From the NCBI GenBank assembly GCA_026647215.1, contig JAPKHC010000007.1, positions 108,707 through 172,706 on the forward strand: 64,000 bases of DNA, written 5' to 3'. Below the pieces are notes generated by a model. The model did no database searches. It saw nothing but the letters and a program-made list of their open reading frames with translations, and was not told the origin of the DNA. The position numbers and the translations under genes were made by a program. Position 1 is the stretch's first letter, and each line of letters opens with the position of its first letter. Below are positions 1 to 8,953 of this stretch, piece by piece. The stretch comes from F1-120-MAGs118 sp013360535. Lineage in GTDB: Bacteria > Planctomycetota > UBA1135 > GCA-002686595.

Positions 1-293
1 TTGATCTTCTGCATCACCTCGTCGCCCAGATGGTCGTGGGCGCTGGCGATGTGGATCAGCAGGTCGATGTCCTTCAGGAAGCCGTCGAGCGAAGCGGGCT
101 CGGTCAGGTCGCCGGTGTGGATCTCGACCGGACCTTCGGGCGGATGCTCGACGGCACCCTCGCGACCGGGGCGGGCGAGCACACGCACCTTGTGGCCGGC
201 CTTCGAGAGCGCGTGCACCATGTAGCGGCCGATGAAGCCGGTCGCACCGGTGACGGCGACGTGCAGGGGACCGGAGCGGTGGAAGGCGGACAC
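1..293 (-). CDS. NAD-dependent epimerase/dehydratase, N-terminal fragment
   Basis: The reverse strand reads from a GTG at 293 into the left edge, giving 97 codons with no stop. Near residues 10-21 it carries a Rossmann dinucleotide-binding signature (VTGATGFIG), followed by GHKVRVLARPGR and a DIDLLIHIAS strand. This is the layout of short-chain extended dehydrogenases that act on nucleotide sugars or sterol-like substrates. The catalytic YxxxK part lies outside the window, so the substrate cannot be named. It is transcribed divergently from the nucleoside phosphorylase at 376. The GTG start is the first one upstream of the Rossmann strand; a CTG nearer the fold is less likely. Confidence 0.75.
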   Translation of the reverse strand, partial: MSAFHRSGPLHVAVTGATGFIGRYMVHALSKAGHKVRVLARPGREGAVEHPPEGPVEIHTGDLTEPASLDGFLKDIDLLIHIASAHDHLGDEVMQKI

Positions 294-375
294 GGGGGAG
301 AGGTTGTAGCGGGGGCGGGGGCGGGGTCCAAGGGGCTCGCGGGCGCAGGTTCGGCGAGGGACAATCGCCGGGAGC

Positions 376-1041
376 ATGTCGACGCGGCTCGAACTGGGAC
401 TGGTGGCGGCGCTGGCGGAGGAGCTGGGCAGCCTGCGCGAGCGGGCGGCGCGCACGCGGCGGGTGAGTGGGCTCGAGCTGTTCGAGGTCGAGCTCGACGG
501 CGCGCGGGTGCTGGCGGCGACGAGCGGCATCGGCAAGGTCGCGGCGGCGCGGGCGGCGACAGTGCTCGCCGGGGAGGGCGCGCCGGACGGGCTGCTCGTA
601 GTCGGCACCTGCGGCGGGCTGCGGCGCCACCTCGGGCCGGGCACGCTGGTCCATTGCTCGACCGCCGTTCAGACCGACCTCGCGGTGCGGGCCGGACGGG
701 AGGTCGAAAGCGATGCGCGGCTGCGGGAGGCGTGGCGGGAGGTGGTGCCGGGCGAGCTCGGCTGGTTCTTGACCGCCGACCGGCCGGTCCTGAGCCTGTG
801 GCGGCGCCTGCGGCTCGCGCGGGCCTTCGCGGGCTCCTGTGTCGCGGACATGGAAACCGCTGCCGTCGCGGCCGTGGCGCGGGCCTCGGGGCTGCCGTGG
901 GCGGGCCTGCGGGCCGTGACGGACTCCGCGACGGGCCTGGGGGCCGTCTCGTTCAAGCTCCACTTCCCAAGTCAGGCCGGACGGGCCGCCGATAGCGTGC
1001 CCGAGCTCGTGCGCCGGCTCCAGCGCACGCTCCCCACGTGA
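376..1041 (+). CDS. Nucleoside phosphorylase / MTA-SAH nucleosidase family protein
   Basis: This 221-residue protein has the PNP_UDP fold signature. SGIGKVAAARAA near residues 50-62 and GTCGGL near 76-81 form the phosphate or nucleoside pocket. DMETAAVAA contains E160, matching the ribose-binding Met-Glu pair, and VTDSA contains D183 at the purine-interacting Asp position. Family members cleave the N-glycosidic bond of adenosine-type nucleosides, including methylthioadenosine, adenosylhomocysteine, futalosine and hopanoid precursors. The sequence does not tell these apart. It stands alone between the divergent epimerase and the exopolysaccharide block, so its neighbours give no clear functional hint. 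Confidence 0.75.
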   Translation: MSTRLELGLVAALAEELGSLRERAARTRRVSGLELFEVELDGARVLAATSGIGKVAAARAATVLAGEGAPDGLLVVGTCGGLRRHLGPGTLVHCSTAVQTDLAVRAGREVESDARLREAWREVVPGELGWFLTADRPVLSLWRRLRLARAFAGSCVADMETAAVAAVARASGLPWAGLRAVTDSATGLGAVSFKLHFPSQAGRAADSVPELVRRLQRTLPT

Positions 1042-1053
1042 CCGACTCGTCAA

Positions 1054-1083
1054 TTGGCCCCTGCCGCGCCAGCGCGCTAGCCT
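1054..1083 (+). promoter_or_regulatory. Candidate sigma70-type promoter for the polysaccharide block
   Basis: TTGGCC at 1054-1059 and TAGCCT at 1078-1083 are separated by 18 bases, directly after the phosphorylase stop. Transcription from here would give a leader of about 155 nt before the sugar-phosphate transferase. The match is imperfect, so this is a weak prediction. Confidence 0.3.
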
Positions 1084-1246
1084 TTGGAATCCCCATTCTG
1101 GCGGCACGGCGCGACCGGCGCCGCCCGGCGGGGGACGGCCCCGACGGGAATCGGGCCGAGGCGATGGGAACCCACGAGAACATCGAGGCCAGCCCGGCGC
1201 GCCGCTCTCCGGCGCCGACGGCATGCCTCCAGGCGAGCCGCGGACC

Positions 1247-2734
1247 ATGACGTTCGCGGGGACCTTCGTGCGGCGCAACTTCGAGCCGCTGGTGCTGTCC
1301 GTGCAGGTGCTCGTCGACCTGGCGGTGATCTGGCTGGCGTGTTTCGCCGGCTGGCACCTGCGCGAGTCGCTCGCGGGCGTGCCGGGTCCGGACTTCGACG
1401 TGTACCGCGAGGTCTTCCTGCTGACCTCGGCCGTGACGCTGGTGTGCTTCCACGCCTACGGCATGTACAGCCCGCTCAAGAGCCTGCTCAACATCGAGGA
1501 GTTCAAGGCGATCGCGAAGTCGACCGTCGCGAGTTTCCTCGTCGTGCACGCGCTGCTGCTGCTCCTGCGCACGGCGACCGGCCTGCCCGAGCACGGCATC
1601 TACCGGCTGCTGATCCCGCTCCACAACTTCGTCAACATCACGCTGACCGACGAGCGAGGCGTGTGGCAGTTCTCGCGCATGGGCGTCGTGCTCGCCTTCG
1701 CGATGATCGGCACGCTGACGACGGCGAGCCGCTTCGCGAGCTTCAAGGTGATCCAGTGGCTGCACCGGCGCGGCGTCGGCAACCGCAACGTGCTGATCTA
1801 CGGCACGGGCGACACGGCGCGGCGCCTGCAGAAGAAGTTCGTGCTGGTGCCGACCCTGGGCCTGAACCTGATCGGCTTCGTTTCGGACAAGGCCGACGAG
1901 GTCGGGCGCAGGATCGACCGCTTCGAGGTGATCGGGGTCGCCGACGAGCTCGAGTTCCTGATCCGGCGCCACAAGATCAGCGAGGTCTTCGTCGCGGTGC
2001 CGGAGGCGGACGAGCAGTCGCTGCTGGGCCTGCTCGAGACGCTCGAGCGCAACGGCGTCATCTACCACGTCGTGCCGCGCTTCTATCACATCTTCTCGCA
2101 CAAGGTGCGCATCGAGACGCTCGACTCGATCCCGCTCGTCACGCGGCCCGACCGCAACCCGACCTTCCTGCAGCGCGTCTCCAAGCGCACGCTCGACCTG
2201 CTCGTCGCCGCGGCCGCGCTGGTGATCACGCTGCCGCTGTTCGTGATCGCGGCGATCCTGATCCGGCGCGAGTCGCCCGGTCCGGTGTTCTTCCGCCAGC
2301 GGCGCGTCGGCAAGGACGGCGAGCTGTTCGAGATGCTCAAGTTCCGCACGATGTACGTGGACAAGAGCGGCGACGCGCCCAAGCCCAAGAGTCACCACGA
2401 CCCGCGGCTCACGAGCATCGGGCGGTGGCTCAGGCGCTACAGCCTCGACGAGCTGCCCCAGCTCTTCAACGTGCTGCGCGGCGAGATGTCGATCGTCGGC
2501 CCGCGCCCGGAGATGGCGTTCATCGTCGAGCGCTACGGTCCGCTCGAGCGCGAGCGCCTGCGCGTCAAGCCCGGCCTGACGGGCCTGTGGCAGATCTCCT
2601 ACGCACGCGGCGAGGCGATCCACGAGAACATGGAGTACGACATCTACTACATCGAGCACCAGTCGTTCCTGCTCGACATCGTGATCATCGCGCTCACCGG
2701 CTTCGCGGTGGTGAAGGGGACCGGGGCTTACTAG
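1247..2734 (+). CDS. Undecaprenyl-phosphate sugar-phosphate transferase (polyprenyl glycosylphosphotransferase)
   Basis: This 495-residue protein has the WbaP/WcaJ-type architecture. Hydrophobic segments fill the first 170 residues. A Rossmann-like soluble middle follows (NVLIYGTGDTARRL). From about residue 313 a bacterial sugar transferase domain begins with a membrane-entering helix and contains PGPVFFRQRRVG, KFRTM, DELPQLFNVL, MSIVGPRPE and KPGLTGLWQ. Such enzymes move hexose-1-phosphate from a nucleotide sugar onto undecaprenyl phosphate at the inner membrane, the first step of repeat-unit assembly. It heads a long run of glycosyltransferases, which suits an initiating enzyme. ATG 1247 was chosen; an in-frame ATG at 1223 would add eight residues. 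Confidence 0.92.
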   Translation: MTFAGTFVRRNFEPLVLSVQVLVDLAVIWLACFAGWHLRESLAGVPGPDFDVYREVFLLTSAVTLVCFHAYGMYSPLKSLLNIEEFKAIAKSTVASFLVVHALLLLLRTATGLPEHGIYRLLIPLHNFVNITLTDERGVWQFSRMGVVLAFAMIGTLTTASRFASFKVIQWLHRRGVGNRNVLIYGTGDTARRLQKKFVLVPTLGLNLIGFVSDKADEVGRRIDRFEVIGVADELEFLIRRHKISEVFVAVPEADEQSLLGLLETLERNGVIYHVVPRFYHIFSHKVRIETLDSIPLVTRPDRNPTFLQRVSKRTLDLLVAAAALVITLPLFVIAAILIRRESPGPVFFRQRRVGKDGELFEMLKFRTMYVDKSGDAPKPKSHHDPRLTSIGRWLRRYSLDELPQLFNVLRGEMSIVGPRPEMAFIVERYGPLERERLRVKPGLTGLWQISYARGEAIHENMEYDIYYIEHQSFLLDIVIIALTGFAVVKGTGAY

Positions 2735-2746
2735 CCTTCCCGCGCT

Positions 2747-3880
2747 GTGCACGTCCTGCACGTGATCGAGGCGACCATCGGCGGAACGCGGCGCCACGTC
2801 GTCGACGCGACGCGCGGCCTCGCGAAGCGGGGCGTGCGCGTGAGCCTCGTGGCCTCGGCGCTGCGCGAGCCGCGTTTCCGCGCCGACCTGCAGGCGCTCG
2901 CCAACGACGGGGTCGAGGTGTTCGAGCTGCCGATGGTGCGCGCGCTGCGGCCGTGGACGGACGTCGGGCACCTCGCGGCGCTGCGCAAGCTGCTCCAGCG
3001 CCAGCGGCCGGACATCGTGCACACGCATTCGAGCAAGGCCGGCGCGCTCGGCCGCCTCGCGTCATGGTCGAGCGGCGTCGGCGCGCGCGTGCACACGCCG
3101 CACACGTTCGCGTTCCTGTTCGGCGCGATGTTCTCGGGCTCGTCGCGCACGCTCTTCAAGGTGATCGAGAAGGAGCTCGCACGCCACACCGAGCGTTTCA
3201 TCGCGGTCAGCGACGACGAGGCGGGCACGTTCGAGAGCGCGGGGTTCATCCCGGCCGCGAAGGTGCGCGTCGTGCCGAACGGCGTCGATCCGCGGCGCTG
3301 GAACGCGGCGCGCGCGCTGCCGCGGACGAAGCTCGGGCTGCCGGACGGCGTGCCGTGCGCGGCGGTCGTCGGGTTGCTCAACGTCGCGAAGGGGCAGGAC
3401 CTCGCCCTGAGGGCGCTCGCGCTGCCCGGCATGGAGTCCCTGCACCTCGTTCTCGTCGGAAGTGGCGAGACCGAGGGCGAACTGCGCGAGCTCGCGCGGA
3501 GCCTCGGCGTCGAGTCCCGTGCGCACTTCCTCGGCTGGCGCGACGACGTGCCGGAGGTGCTCGCGAGCGTCGACGTGCTGCTCCTGCCGTCGCGCTGGGA
3601 AGGGATGCCGTACATCGTGCTCGAGGCGATGGCCGCGGGAAAACCGGTCGTGGCGACACGCGTCGATGGCGCACGTTCGATCGTCGCGGCCGCGCAGTGC
3701 GGGCGGCTGTGCGACGTCGAGAGCGAGGGAGCGCTCGCGGCCAGCCTGCGCGAGGTGCTCGCGCTGCCGGAGAGCGAGCGCAGGAAGCTCGGCGAGAGTG
3801 GGCGCAGGGCGGTCAAGGAGCGCTACACGCTCGAGCACATGGTCGACGGTCTCGTGAAGGTCTACGGGGAACTCGCGTGA
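2747..3880 (+). CDS. GT4 family glycosyltransferase
   Basis: This 377-residue protein has the GT-B two-Rossmann layout. The N-terminal half holds EATIGGTRRHV and the PDIVHTHSSKAG strand common in GT4 acceptor domains. The C-terminal half has VVPNGVD, VGLLNVAKGQD and the E-x7-E motif with E285 and E293 (WEGMPYIVLE). It should transfer one sugar from a nucleotide donor to the lipid-linked chain on the cytoplasmic side. The GTG start lies 12 nt after the sugar-phosphate transferase stop. Donor and linkage cannot be read from sequence, but its place just after the initiating enzyme suggests an early addition. Confidence 0.88.
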   Translation: MHVLHVIEATIGGTRRHVVDATRGLAKRGVRVSLVASALREPRFRADLQALANDGVEVFELPMVRALRPWTDVGHLAALRKLLQRQRPDIVHTHSSKAGALGRLASWSSGVGARVHTPHTFAFLFGAMFSGSSRTLFKVIEKELARHTERFIAVSDDEAGTFESAGFIPAAKVRVVPNGVDPRRWNAARALPRTKLGLPDGVPCAAVVGLLNVAKGQDLALRALALPGMESLHLVLVGSGETEGELRELARSLGVESRAHFLGWRDDVPEVLASVDVLLLPSRWEGMPYIVLEAMAAGKPVVATRVDGARSIVAAAQCGRLCDVESEGALAASLREVLALPESERRKLGESGRRAVKERYTLEHMVDGLVKVYGELA

Positions 3881-5016
3881 GGATCCTGCACGCGATCACG
3901 ACGCTCGACGTCGGCGGGGCCGAGATGCACCTGCTGTCGCAGGTGCGCGGACAGGCTGCGCGTGGGCACGACGTGCGCGTCGTGTACCTCAAGGGCCACG
4001 GCACGCTCGTGAAGGATTTTCTCGCTGCGGGCGCGAAGGCCGTCGAGCGCGTGTCGTTCGCGTCGGGCGTCGCGGGAGCGCTGCGCGGGCACCTGCGCTG
4101 GGCGGAGATCGTGCACACGCACTTGCTCAAGGCCGACATGGCGGTCGCGGTGTTCGCGACGCTGTGCGGACGCCGCGCGGGCCTCGTGTCGAGCAAGCAC
4201 AACGACGAGCAGGTGCTGCGCAAGCCGCTGGTCTCGTTCGTGCACGGGCTCGTCGGAAGCTTGCCACGCTGCACGATCCCGCTCTCCGACCACGTGGCGC
4301 GTTTTGTCGCCGAGCACGGGCGCGTGCCGCTCGCGCGCCAGCGACGCGTCTACTACGGGCTCGACCCGCAGCCGTTCGAGGACGCGGCGGCGCGGCCGCG
4401 GGCGGAGAAGCTCGCGCTGCGCAAGGAGCTCGGGCTCGCGCCCGACGACGTCGTGTTCACCTGCGTGGCGCGTTTTGCCCCGCAAAAAGCCCACGATGTG
4501 CTGCTCAAGGCCTTCGACGTCGCGCGCCGGCGGCCGGACGGCGCCAAGCTGCGGCTGCTGCTCGTCGGCGACGATCCGTTCGGCGACGGGCGACGCAAGG
4601 CGGAGGCGCTCGCGCGCGAGCTCGCGCTGGGCGACCGGGTCCTCTTCGCGGGCATCCGGCGCGACGTTCCGGCGCTGCTCGCGGCCTCCGACGTGTTCGT
4701 GATGAGCTCGCTCTGGGAAGGGCTCGGCCTCGTGTTCCTCGAGTCGATGGCGACGGGGATCCCCGTGCTCTCGACACGTGTCTCCGCGGTGCCGGAGGTC
4801 GTCGACGACGGGCGCACGGGCTTGCTCGTGCCGCCTTCCGACGTCGCGGCGCTCGCCGACGCGATGGCGCGCCTGGGCGGCGACCCGCAGCTGCGGGCGC
4901 GGCTGGGCGCCGAAGGGCGCGTGCAGGTGCGAAAAAAATTCGGGCTCGAGCGCATGGTCGAGGAAACGCTCGCCGTGTATTCGGAGCTGCAAGGAAATCG
5001 GGCTGGAGGCCGATAG
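3877..5016 (+). CDS. GT4 family glycosyltransferase
   Basis: This GTG start overlaps the previous TGA as GTGA, giving 379 residues. The N-terminus is RILHAITTLDVGGAEMHL, the typical GT4 opening glycine loop, followed by AEIVHTHLLKADM. The donor domain carries VYYGLDP, FTCVARFAPQKAHDVLL and the E-x7-E pair E281/E289 (WEGLGLVFLE). The fold and catalytic motifs are complete, so it is likely active in chain elongation. The overlap with its neighbour implies translational coupling. The sugar specificity is unknown. Confidence 0.88.
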   Translation: MRILHAITTLDVGGAEMHLLSQVRGQAARGHDVRVVYLKGHGTLVKDFLAAGAKAVERVSFASGVAGALRGHLRWAEIVHTHLLKADMAVAVFATLCGRRAGLVSSKHNDEQVLRKPLVSFVHGLVGSLPRCTIPLSDHVARFVAEHGRVPLARQRRVYYGLDPQPFEDAAARPRAEKLALRKELGLAPDDVVFTCVARFAPQKAHDVLLKAFDVARRRPDGAKLRLLLVGDDPFGDGRRKAEALARELALGDRVLFAGIRRDVPALLAASDVFVMSSLWEGLGLVFLESMATGIPVLSTRVSAVPEVVDDGRTGLLVPPSDVAALADAMARLGGDPQLRARLGAEGRVQVRKKFGLERMVEETLAVYSELQGNRAGGR

Positions 5017-5024
5017 TCGAAACC

Positions 5025-5549
5025 GTGGACGCGTCCCCGCAACCTTCGAACGCCCGCCCTCCCGGCGAGCTCGTCGGCTCGCTCGAACCGCAAGCCCTGC
5101 CCGGCCTCGCCGGCGCGCTGGCCGGCGAGGAGCCGCGCTACCGCGGTCCCGATCGCCGCAAGCGGCCGACGCCGCGCTTCTCGCGCTTCACCTGGTTCGG
5201 CGGGAGGCGGCGCAGCGGCGGACGCCGGCCGGGGGAGAGCGAAGGTGCCTTCGTCGACCAGTACTCCGGGCGGCTCGTGTTCGCGATGGCGCTCGTGGCG
5301 GTGCTCAACTCGCTCGACAGCTTCTTCACGCTGCTGCACCTGCAGGCGGGGGGCATCGAGCTCAACCCGGTCGCCGAGAGCATGCTGCGCACCGGCCGCC
5401 TGAGCTTCGTGCTGCTCAAGGCGCTCCTGATCATCGTGCCGCTCGCCGTCCTGACGATGCACAAGAACTTCAAGCTCGCGCGAGTGGGCATCTGGTCGGC
5501 GGCGGGCGCCTACGGGGTGCTCGTGCTCTACCACCTGTCGCTCCTGTGA
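5025..5549 (+). CDS. DUF5658-like small membrane protein
   Basis: This 174-residue protein starts at a GTG eight nucleotides after the preceding glycosyltransferase. Residues 1-80 are soluble and basic, with a RGPDRRKRPTPR stretch and a glycine-arginine patch. Residues 85-174 hold about three hydrophobic helices with LNSLDSFFTLLHL and a following ELNPVAESML, the pattern of DUF5658. No enzymatic residues are evident. Its place inside a glycosyltransferase run suggests a membrane role linked to polysaccharide synthesis or regulation, but that is inference from position only. Confidence 0.6.
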   Translation: MDASPQPSNARPPGELVGSLEPQALPGLAGALAGEEPRYRGPDRRKRPTPRFSRFTWFGGRRRSGGRRPGESEGAFVDQYSGRLVFAMALVAVLNSLDSFFTLLHLQAGGIELNPVAESMLRTGRLSFVLLKALLIIVPLAVLTMHKNFKLARVGIWSAAGAYGVLVLYHLSLL

Positions 5550-5587
5550 GGGCGCGGCGCGGCGTCGAACGGCGCCATCGCGCTTCC

Positions 5588-5593
5588 TAGACT
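5588..5593 (+). promoter_or_regulatory. Candidate -10 box immediately before a GT4 start codon
   Basis: TAGACT lies eight bases before the ATG at 5602, in the 52-base gap after the DUF5658 gene. A transcript from this box would begin at or next to the start codon and be nearly leaderless. No convincing -35 is visible. Confidence 0.3.
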
Positions 5594-5601
5594 GGCTGGC
5601 C

Positions 5602-6765
5602 ATGCGCATCGCCCGCGTCCTCACGCGCCTCAACCTCGGCGGCCCCGCGCGGCAGGTGCTCGCGAGCGATCCGCTGCTCGGCGCTCGTGGCCATGTCGTG
5701 CGCATCTTCACGGGCACGCCGGAGCCGGGCGAAGGCGACCTGTTCGAGCGCGCGCGCGAGCTCGGCCTCGACGTCGTGCGCGTGCCGGGGCTGGCGCGCG
5801 GCTGGTCGCCGGTCGGAAACCTGAGGGCGCGCGCGTTCCTGCGCGACGCGCTCGCGGAGTTCAAGCCCGACGTGCTGCACACGCACGCGTCGAAAGCGGG
5901 AGCGCTCGCGCGCAGCGCCGCGGCGAAGTTTCCCCAGCTCCCGCGCGTGCACACGTTCCACGGGCACGTGCTCGAAGGCTACTTCGCGCAGCCGGTTTCG
6001 AAGGGCATCGCGGCGGTCGAGCGCAAGCTCGCGGAGGCGACCGACCGCATCGTCGCGGTGTCGCACGCGACGGCGGACGATCTCGTGCGCCTTGGCGTGA
6101 CGAGCGAGGACAAGCTGGTGGTCGTTCCGCCGGGCATCGAGCTCGACGACTTCGTCGCGCTCGACAGGCCCAATGGCGAGCTGCGCAAGCTCGTTGGAGC
6201 GGGGCCGGAGGTCCAGCTCGTCGTCGTGCTCGGACGGCTCGCCGAAGTGAAGCGGCCCGAGTGGGCAATCGACGTGTTCGAGCTGCTCGCGGAGCGTTAT
6301 CCGCAGCTGCAGGTCGTGTTCCTCGGCGACGGCGACCAGCGGGGACTGATCGAGCGGCGCATCCGCGCGCTCGGCGCCGCCTGGCAGGAGCGTGTGCACC
6401 TGCTCGGTGCGGTCGAGAACGTGGCGCCGCTGTTCGCGGACATGACGGCGGTGCTGCTCACCTCGCGCAGCGAAGGCATGCCGGTGGCGCTGATCGAGGC
6501 GGCCGCCGCAGCGCGGCCCGTCGTCGCGACGCGGGTCGGTGGCGTGCCGGAGATCGTGGTCGAAGAGCGCACGGGCTACCTCGGCAACACGGTCGACGAG
6601 CTCGCCTACGGGCTGGCGCAGCTCCTCGACTCGCCGCGCAACGCCGCTGCGATGGGGCAGCGCGCCCGCATGCGCGCGCAGTCGCGGCATTCCGCGGAGG
6701 CGCTCGCGACTCGACTCGAGGCGCTCTACACGGCCGTGATCGAGGCGCGCCGATGCGCCTCCTGA
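5602..6765 (+). CDS. GT4 family glycosyltransferase
   Basis: This 387-residue GT-B enzyme opens with RIARVLTRLNLGGPARQV and continues with DVLHTHASKAGALAR, VHTFHGHVLEGYF and IVAVSHATADDL in the acceptor domain. The donor domain has VLGRLAEVKRPEWAIDVF, FLGDGDQ, and SEGMPVALIE containing the E291/E299 pair. The VHTFHGHVL motif is frequent in GT4 enzymes from capsule and O-antigen loci. It is preceded by the largest gap inside this block, so it may begin a sub-operon. It overlaps the next gene by 13 nt. Confidence 0.88.
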   Translation: MRIARVLTRLNLGGPARQVLASDPLLGARGHVVRIFTGTPEPGEGDLFERARELGLDVVRVPGLARGWSPVGNLRARAFLRDALAEFKPDVLHTHASKAGALARSAAAKFPQLPRVHTFHGHVLEGYFAQPVSKGIAAVERKLAEATDRIVAVSHATADDLVRLGVTSEDKLVVVPPGIELDDFVALDRPNGELRKLVGAGPEVQLVVVLGRLAEVKRPEWAIDVFELLAERYPQLQVVFLGDGDQRGLIERRIRALGAAWQERVHLLGAVENVAPLFADMTAVLLTSRSEGMPVALIEAAAAARPVVATRVGGVPEIVVEERTGYLGNTVDELAYGLAQLLDSPRNAAAMGQRARMRAQSRHSAEALATRLEALYTAVIEARRCAS

Positions 6766-7883
6766 TGGTCTCGGGCGACCGGCAGGTCGCCGTGGGCGAA
6801 CAGGGCCCGTTCTTCGCGATGCAGCGCGAGTTCTCGCGGCATTTCGAGCGCATCGACGTGCTCTGCCCGCGTCCCGAGCGCTCCGTGACGGTGCGCACGT
6901 TGTTCGAGCGCGTGCACTTGCATCCGGCCGACTGCGGACGCGCAGGCATGGTGTCGTACATCGTGAGACGCGGTGCGGAGCTGCTGCGCGAGAACGGTGC
7001 GACGCTGATCGTCAGCCACGATTACGGCTGGTTCTACAACGGCATCGGCTCCGCGCGGCTCTCGCGCGCGAGCGGCGTCCCATACCTCTCCGAACTGCAC
7101 CACATCCCCGGCCATCCGGTCGCCGCGAACCTGCGCGAGCGTCTCGACAAGTGGATCGCGCGGCGCTACGTGGGCTGGGCGAAGTCGCGCGCGAAGGCGT
7201 TTCGAGTCGTCAACTCGGTCGAGATGCCGGAGCTGTTGCGCGCCTGGGGCGTGCCCGAAGAGCAGATCGTCGTGCTGCCGTCGCTCTACATCGACCTCGA
7301 CGTGTTCCGGCCGGTCGCACAGCCGCTCGAGCCGGAGCAGGACGTGCTGTTCGTCGGCCGCATGGTCGAGAACAAGGGCCTCGAGCGCATCGTCACCGCG
7401 CTGGAGCGACGTGCGAAGGCGGGCCAGCGCACGAGCGCGCTGTTCGTCGGCAAGGGGCCGCTGCTCGGTGCGACTCGTGCCGCGGTGCAGCGCGCCGGAC
7501 TGCAGGAAACCGTGCGTTTCGTCGAGTGGGTGGCGCGTGCGGAGGAGCTGGCGGAGCTGTACCGGCGCTCGCGCGTCGTCGTGTGCGCGTCGACTTGCGA
7601 AGGTGGGCCGCGCGTGACGGTCGAGGCGCTCGCCTGCGGCACGCCGGTCGTCAGCACGCCCGTCGGGATGATGCGCGAGCTGCTCGTCGAAGGGCAGAAC
7701 GGCGCGGCGGCGGGTTTTGACGTCGAGAGCCTCGTCGCGGCGCTGGGGCGTGTGCTCGACGACGAGGGGAAGCGCAAGTCCATGGCGGCGCGCGCACGCG
7801 AAGCGGCGACACGTTTCGAGTACGCGAGCGTGCTGCGCGGCTACGCAGACGGCCTCAAGCGGCTCGCGGGAGAACGCACGTGA
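6753..7883 (+). CDS. GT4 family glycosyltransferase
   Basis: This 376-residue enzyme starts at an ATG inside the end of the previous gene. The donor domain is clear: VLFVGRMVENKGLERI, FVGKGPLL, and CEGGPRVTVE with the E283/E291 pair, then ACGTPVVSTPVGMM. The acceptor half is less conserved (VSHDYGWFYNGIGSARL, VPYLSELHHIPGHPVA). The ELHH element resembles acceptor-side loops of GT4 proteins acting on lipid-linked sugars. Tight overlap on both sides points to co-translation within the polysaccharide operon. Confidence 0.85.
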   Translation: MRLLMVSGDRQVAVGEQGPFFAMQREFSRHFERIDVLCPRPERSVTVRTLFERVHLHPADCGRAGMVSYIVRRGAELLRENGATLIVSHDYGWFYNGIGSARLSRASGVPYLSELHHIPGHPVAANLRERLDKWIARRYVGWAKSRAKAFRVVNSVEMPELLRAWGVPEEQIVVLPSLYIDLDVFRPVAQPLEPEQDVLFVGRMVENKGLERIVTALERRAKAGQRTSALFVGKGPLLGATRAAVQRAGLQETVRFVEWVARAEELAELYRRSRVVVCASTCEGGPRVTVEALACGTPVVSTPVGMMRELLVEGQNGAAAGFDVESLVAALGRVLDDEGKRKSMAARAREAATRFEYASVLRGYADGLKRLAGERT

Positions 7884-8953
7884 AGCTCGTGTTCCTCACG
7901 CAGGTGCTCGATCGCGACGATGCCGTGCTCGGTTTCGTCCCGCGCTGGGTCGAAGGCCTCGCACGGCACTGTGAGCGCGTGCGCGTCCTCGCGCTCTCGG
8001 TTGGCGACGTCACGAGGCTGCCGGCGAACGTCGACGTGCGCGAGATCGGGCGCAGCGGCTGGATCGGCCGCTATTTCCGCAATCGACGCTTCCTCAAGGA
8101 AGCCCTCGAGCGGGATGGCTTCGACACGGTGCTCGCGCACATGGTTCCGCGCTACACGCTGCTCTCGAGCGGGATCGCGCGCGCCTCGGGCGCCGGTCAG
8201 TTCCTGTGGTACGCGCATGGGACAGTCGACGCGCGGCTCGAGCGAGCGGTGAAGCTCGTGGACAAGGTCTTCACGGCCAGCGAGGAGTCGCTGCGCATCT
8301 CGAGCCCGAAGAGGGTCGTCACGGGTCACGGCATCGACCTGGAGCACTTCTCCGAGCGCGGCGAGAGCCCCGCGCGACCGATCCGCTTGCTCGAAGTCGG
8401 CCGCCTCACGCCGGCCAAGGATCCGCTGACCGTGCTCGCGGCACTCGCGATCCTCGTCTCGCGCGGCTTCGACGTGCACCTCGACCTCGTCGGCGCGGGT
8501 CTCGTCGCTTCGGACGACGCCTACGGACGGCGCGTGCAGGAGCAGATCGAGGTCGGAGGCCTGCAGGAGCGTGTCGTGCTCCACGGGGCGGTGCCGTACC
8601 GCGAGATTCCGCCCCTGTACCGGCGCTGCACGATGCTCGTGAGCGCGAGCCGCACCGGAAGCGTCGACAAGGTCGTGCTGGAGGCGATGGCCTGCGCACG
8701 GCCCGTCGTCACGTGCAACGACTCGTTTCCGCGGCTCTTCCGCGAGCTCGGCGCCGATGCACCGAAGCTCGTGTTCGAACCCGGCAGCGCGACGTCGCTC
8801 GCCGAGAAGGTCGAAGGCCTGCTGCGACTGCGGCAACCCGAACGTGTGGCGCTGGGCGAACGCCTGCGGACGCTCGTCGCGCGCGATCACGAAGTCGATG
8901 CGCTGATGAAGCGGATGGTCGAGCACATGCAGCGCAAGGGGAGGAGCGCGTGA
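7880..8953 (+). CDS. GT4 family glycosyltransferase, variant catalytic motif
   Basis: This gene starts with GTG in a GTGA overlap and encodes 357 residues. The fold is GT-B with MVPRYTLLSSGIA and FLWYAHG in the N-terminal part and LLEVGRLTPAKDPLTVL plus DLVGAGL in the C-terminal part. In place of E-x7-E it has TGSVDKVVLEAM: the first Glu is Gly and only the second remains. This variant is found in some GT4 groups, so loss of activity should not be assumed. It is followed in the same coupled chain by the toroid-type protein. Confidence 0.82.
   Translation: MKLVFLTQVLDRDDAVLGFVPRWVEGLARHCERVRVLALSVGDVTRLPANVDVREIGRSGWIGRYFRNRRFLKEALERDGFDTVLAHMVPRYTLLSSGIARASGAGQFLWYAHGTVDARLERAVKLVDKVFTASEESLRISSPKRVVTGHGIDLEHFSERGESPARPIRLLEVGRLTPAKDPLTVLAALAILVSRGFDVHLDLVGAGLVASDDAYGRRVQEQIEVGGLQERVVLHGAVPYREIPPLYRRCTMLVSASRTGSVDKVVLEAMACARPVVTCNDSFPRLFRELGADAPKLVFEPGSATSLAEKVEGLLRLRQPERVALGERLRTLVARDHEVDALMKRMVEHMQRKGRSA

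Noticed and set aside
1..225. Plus-strand frame starting at the left edge
   Set aside because: It lies opposite the epimerase fragment, whose Rossmann motif is clear, and has no recognisable domain.
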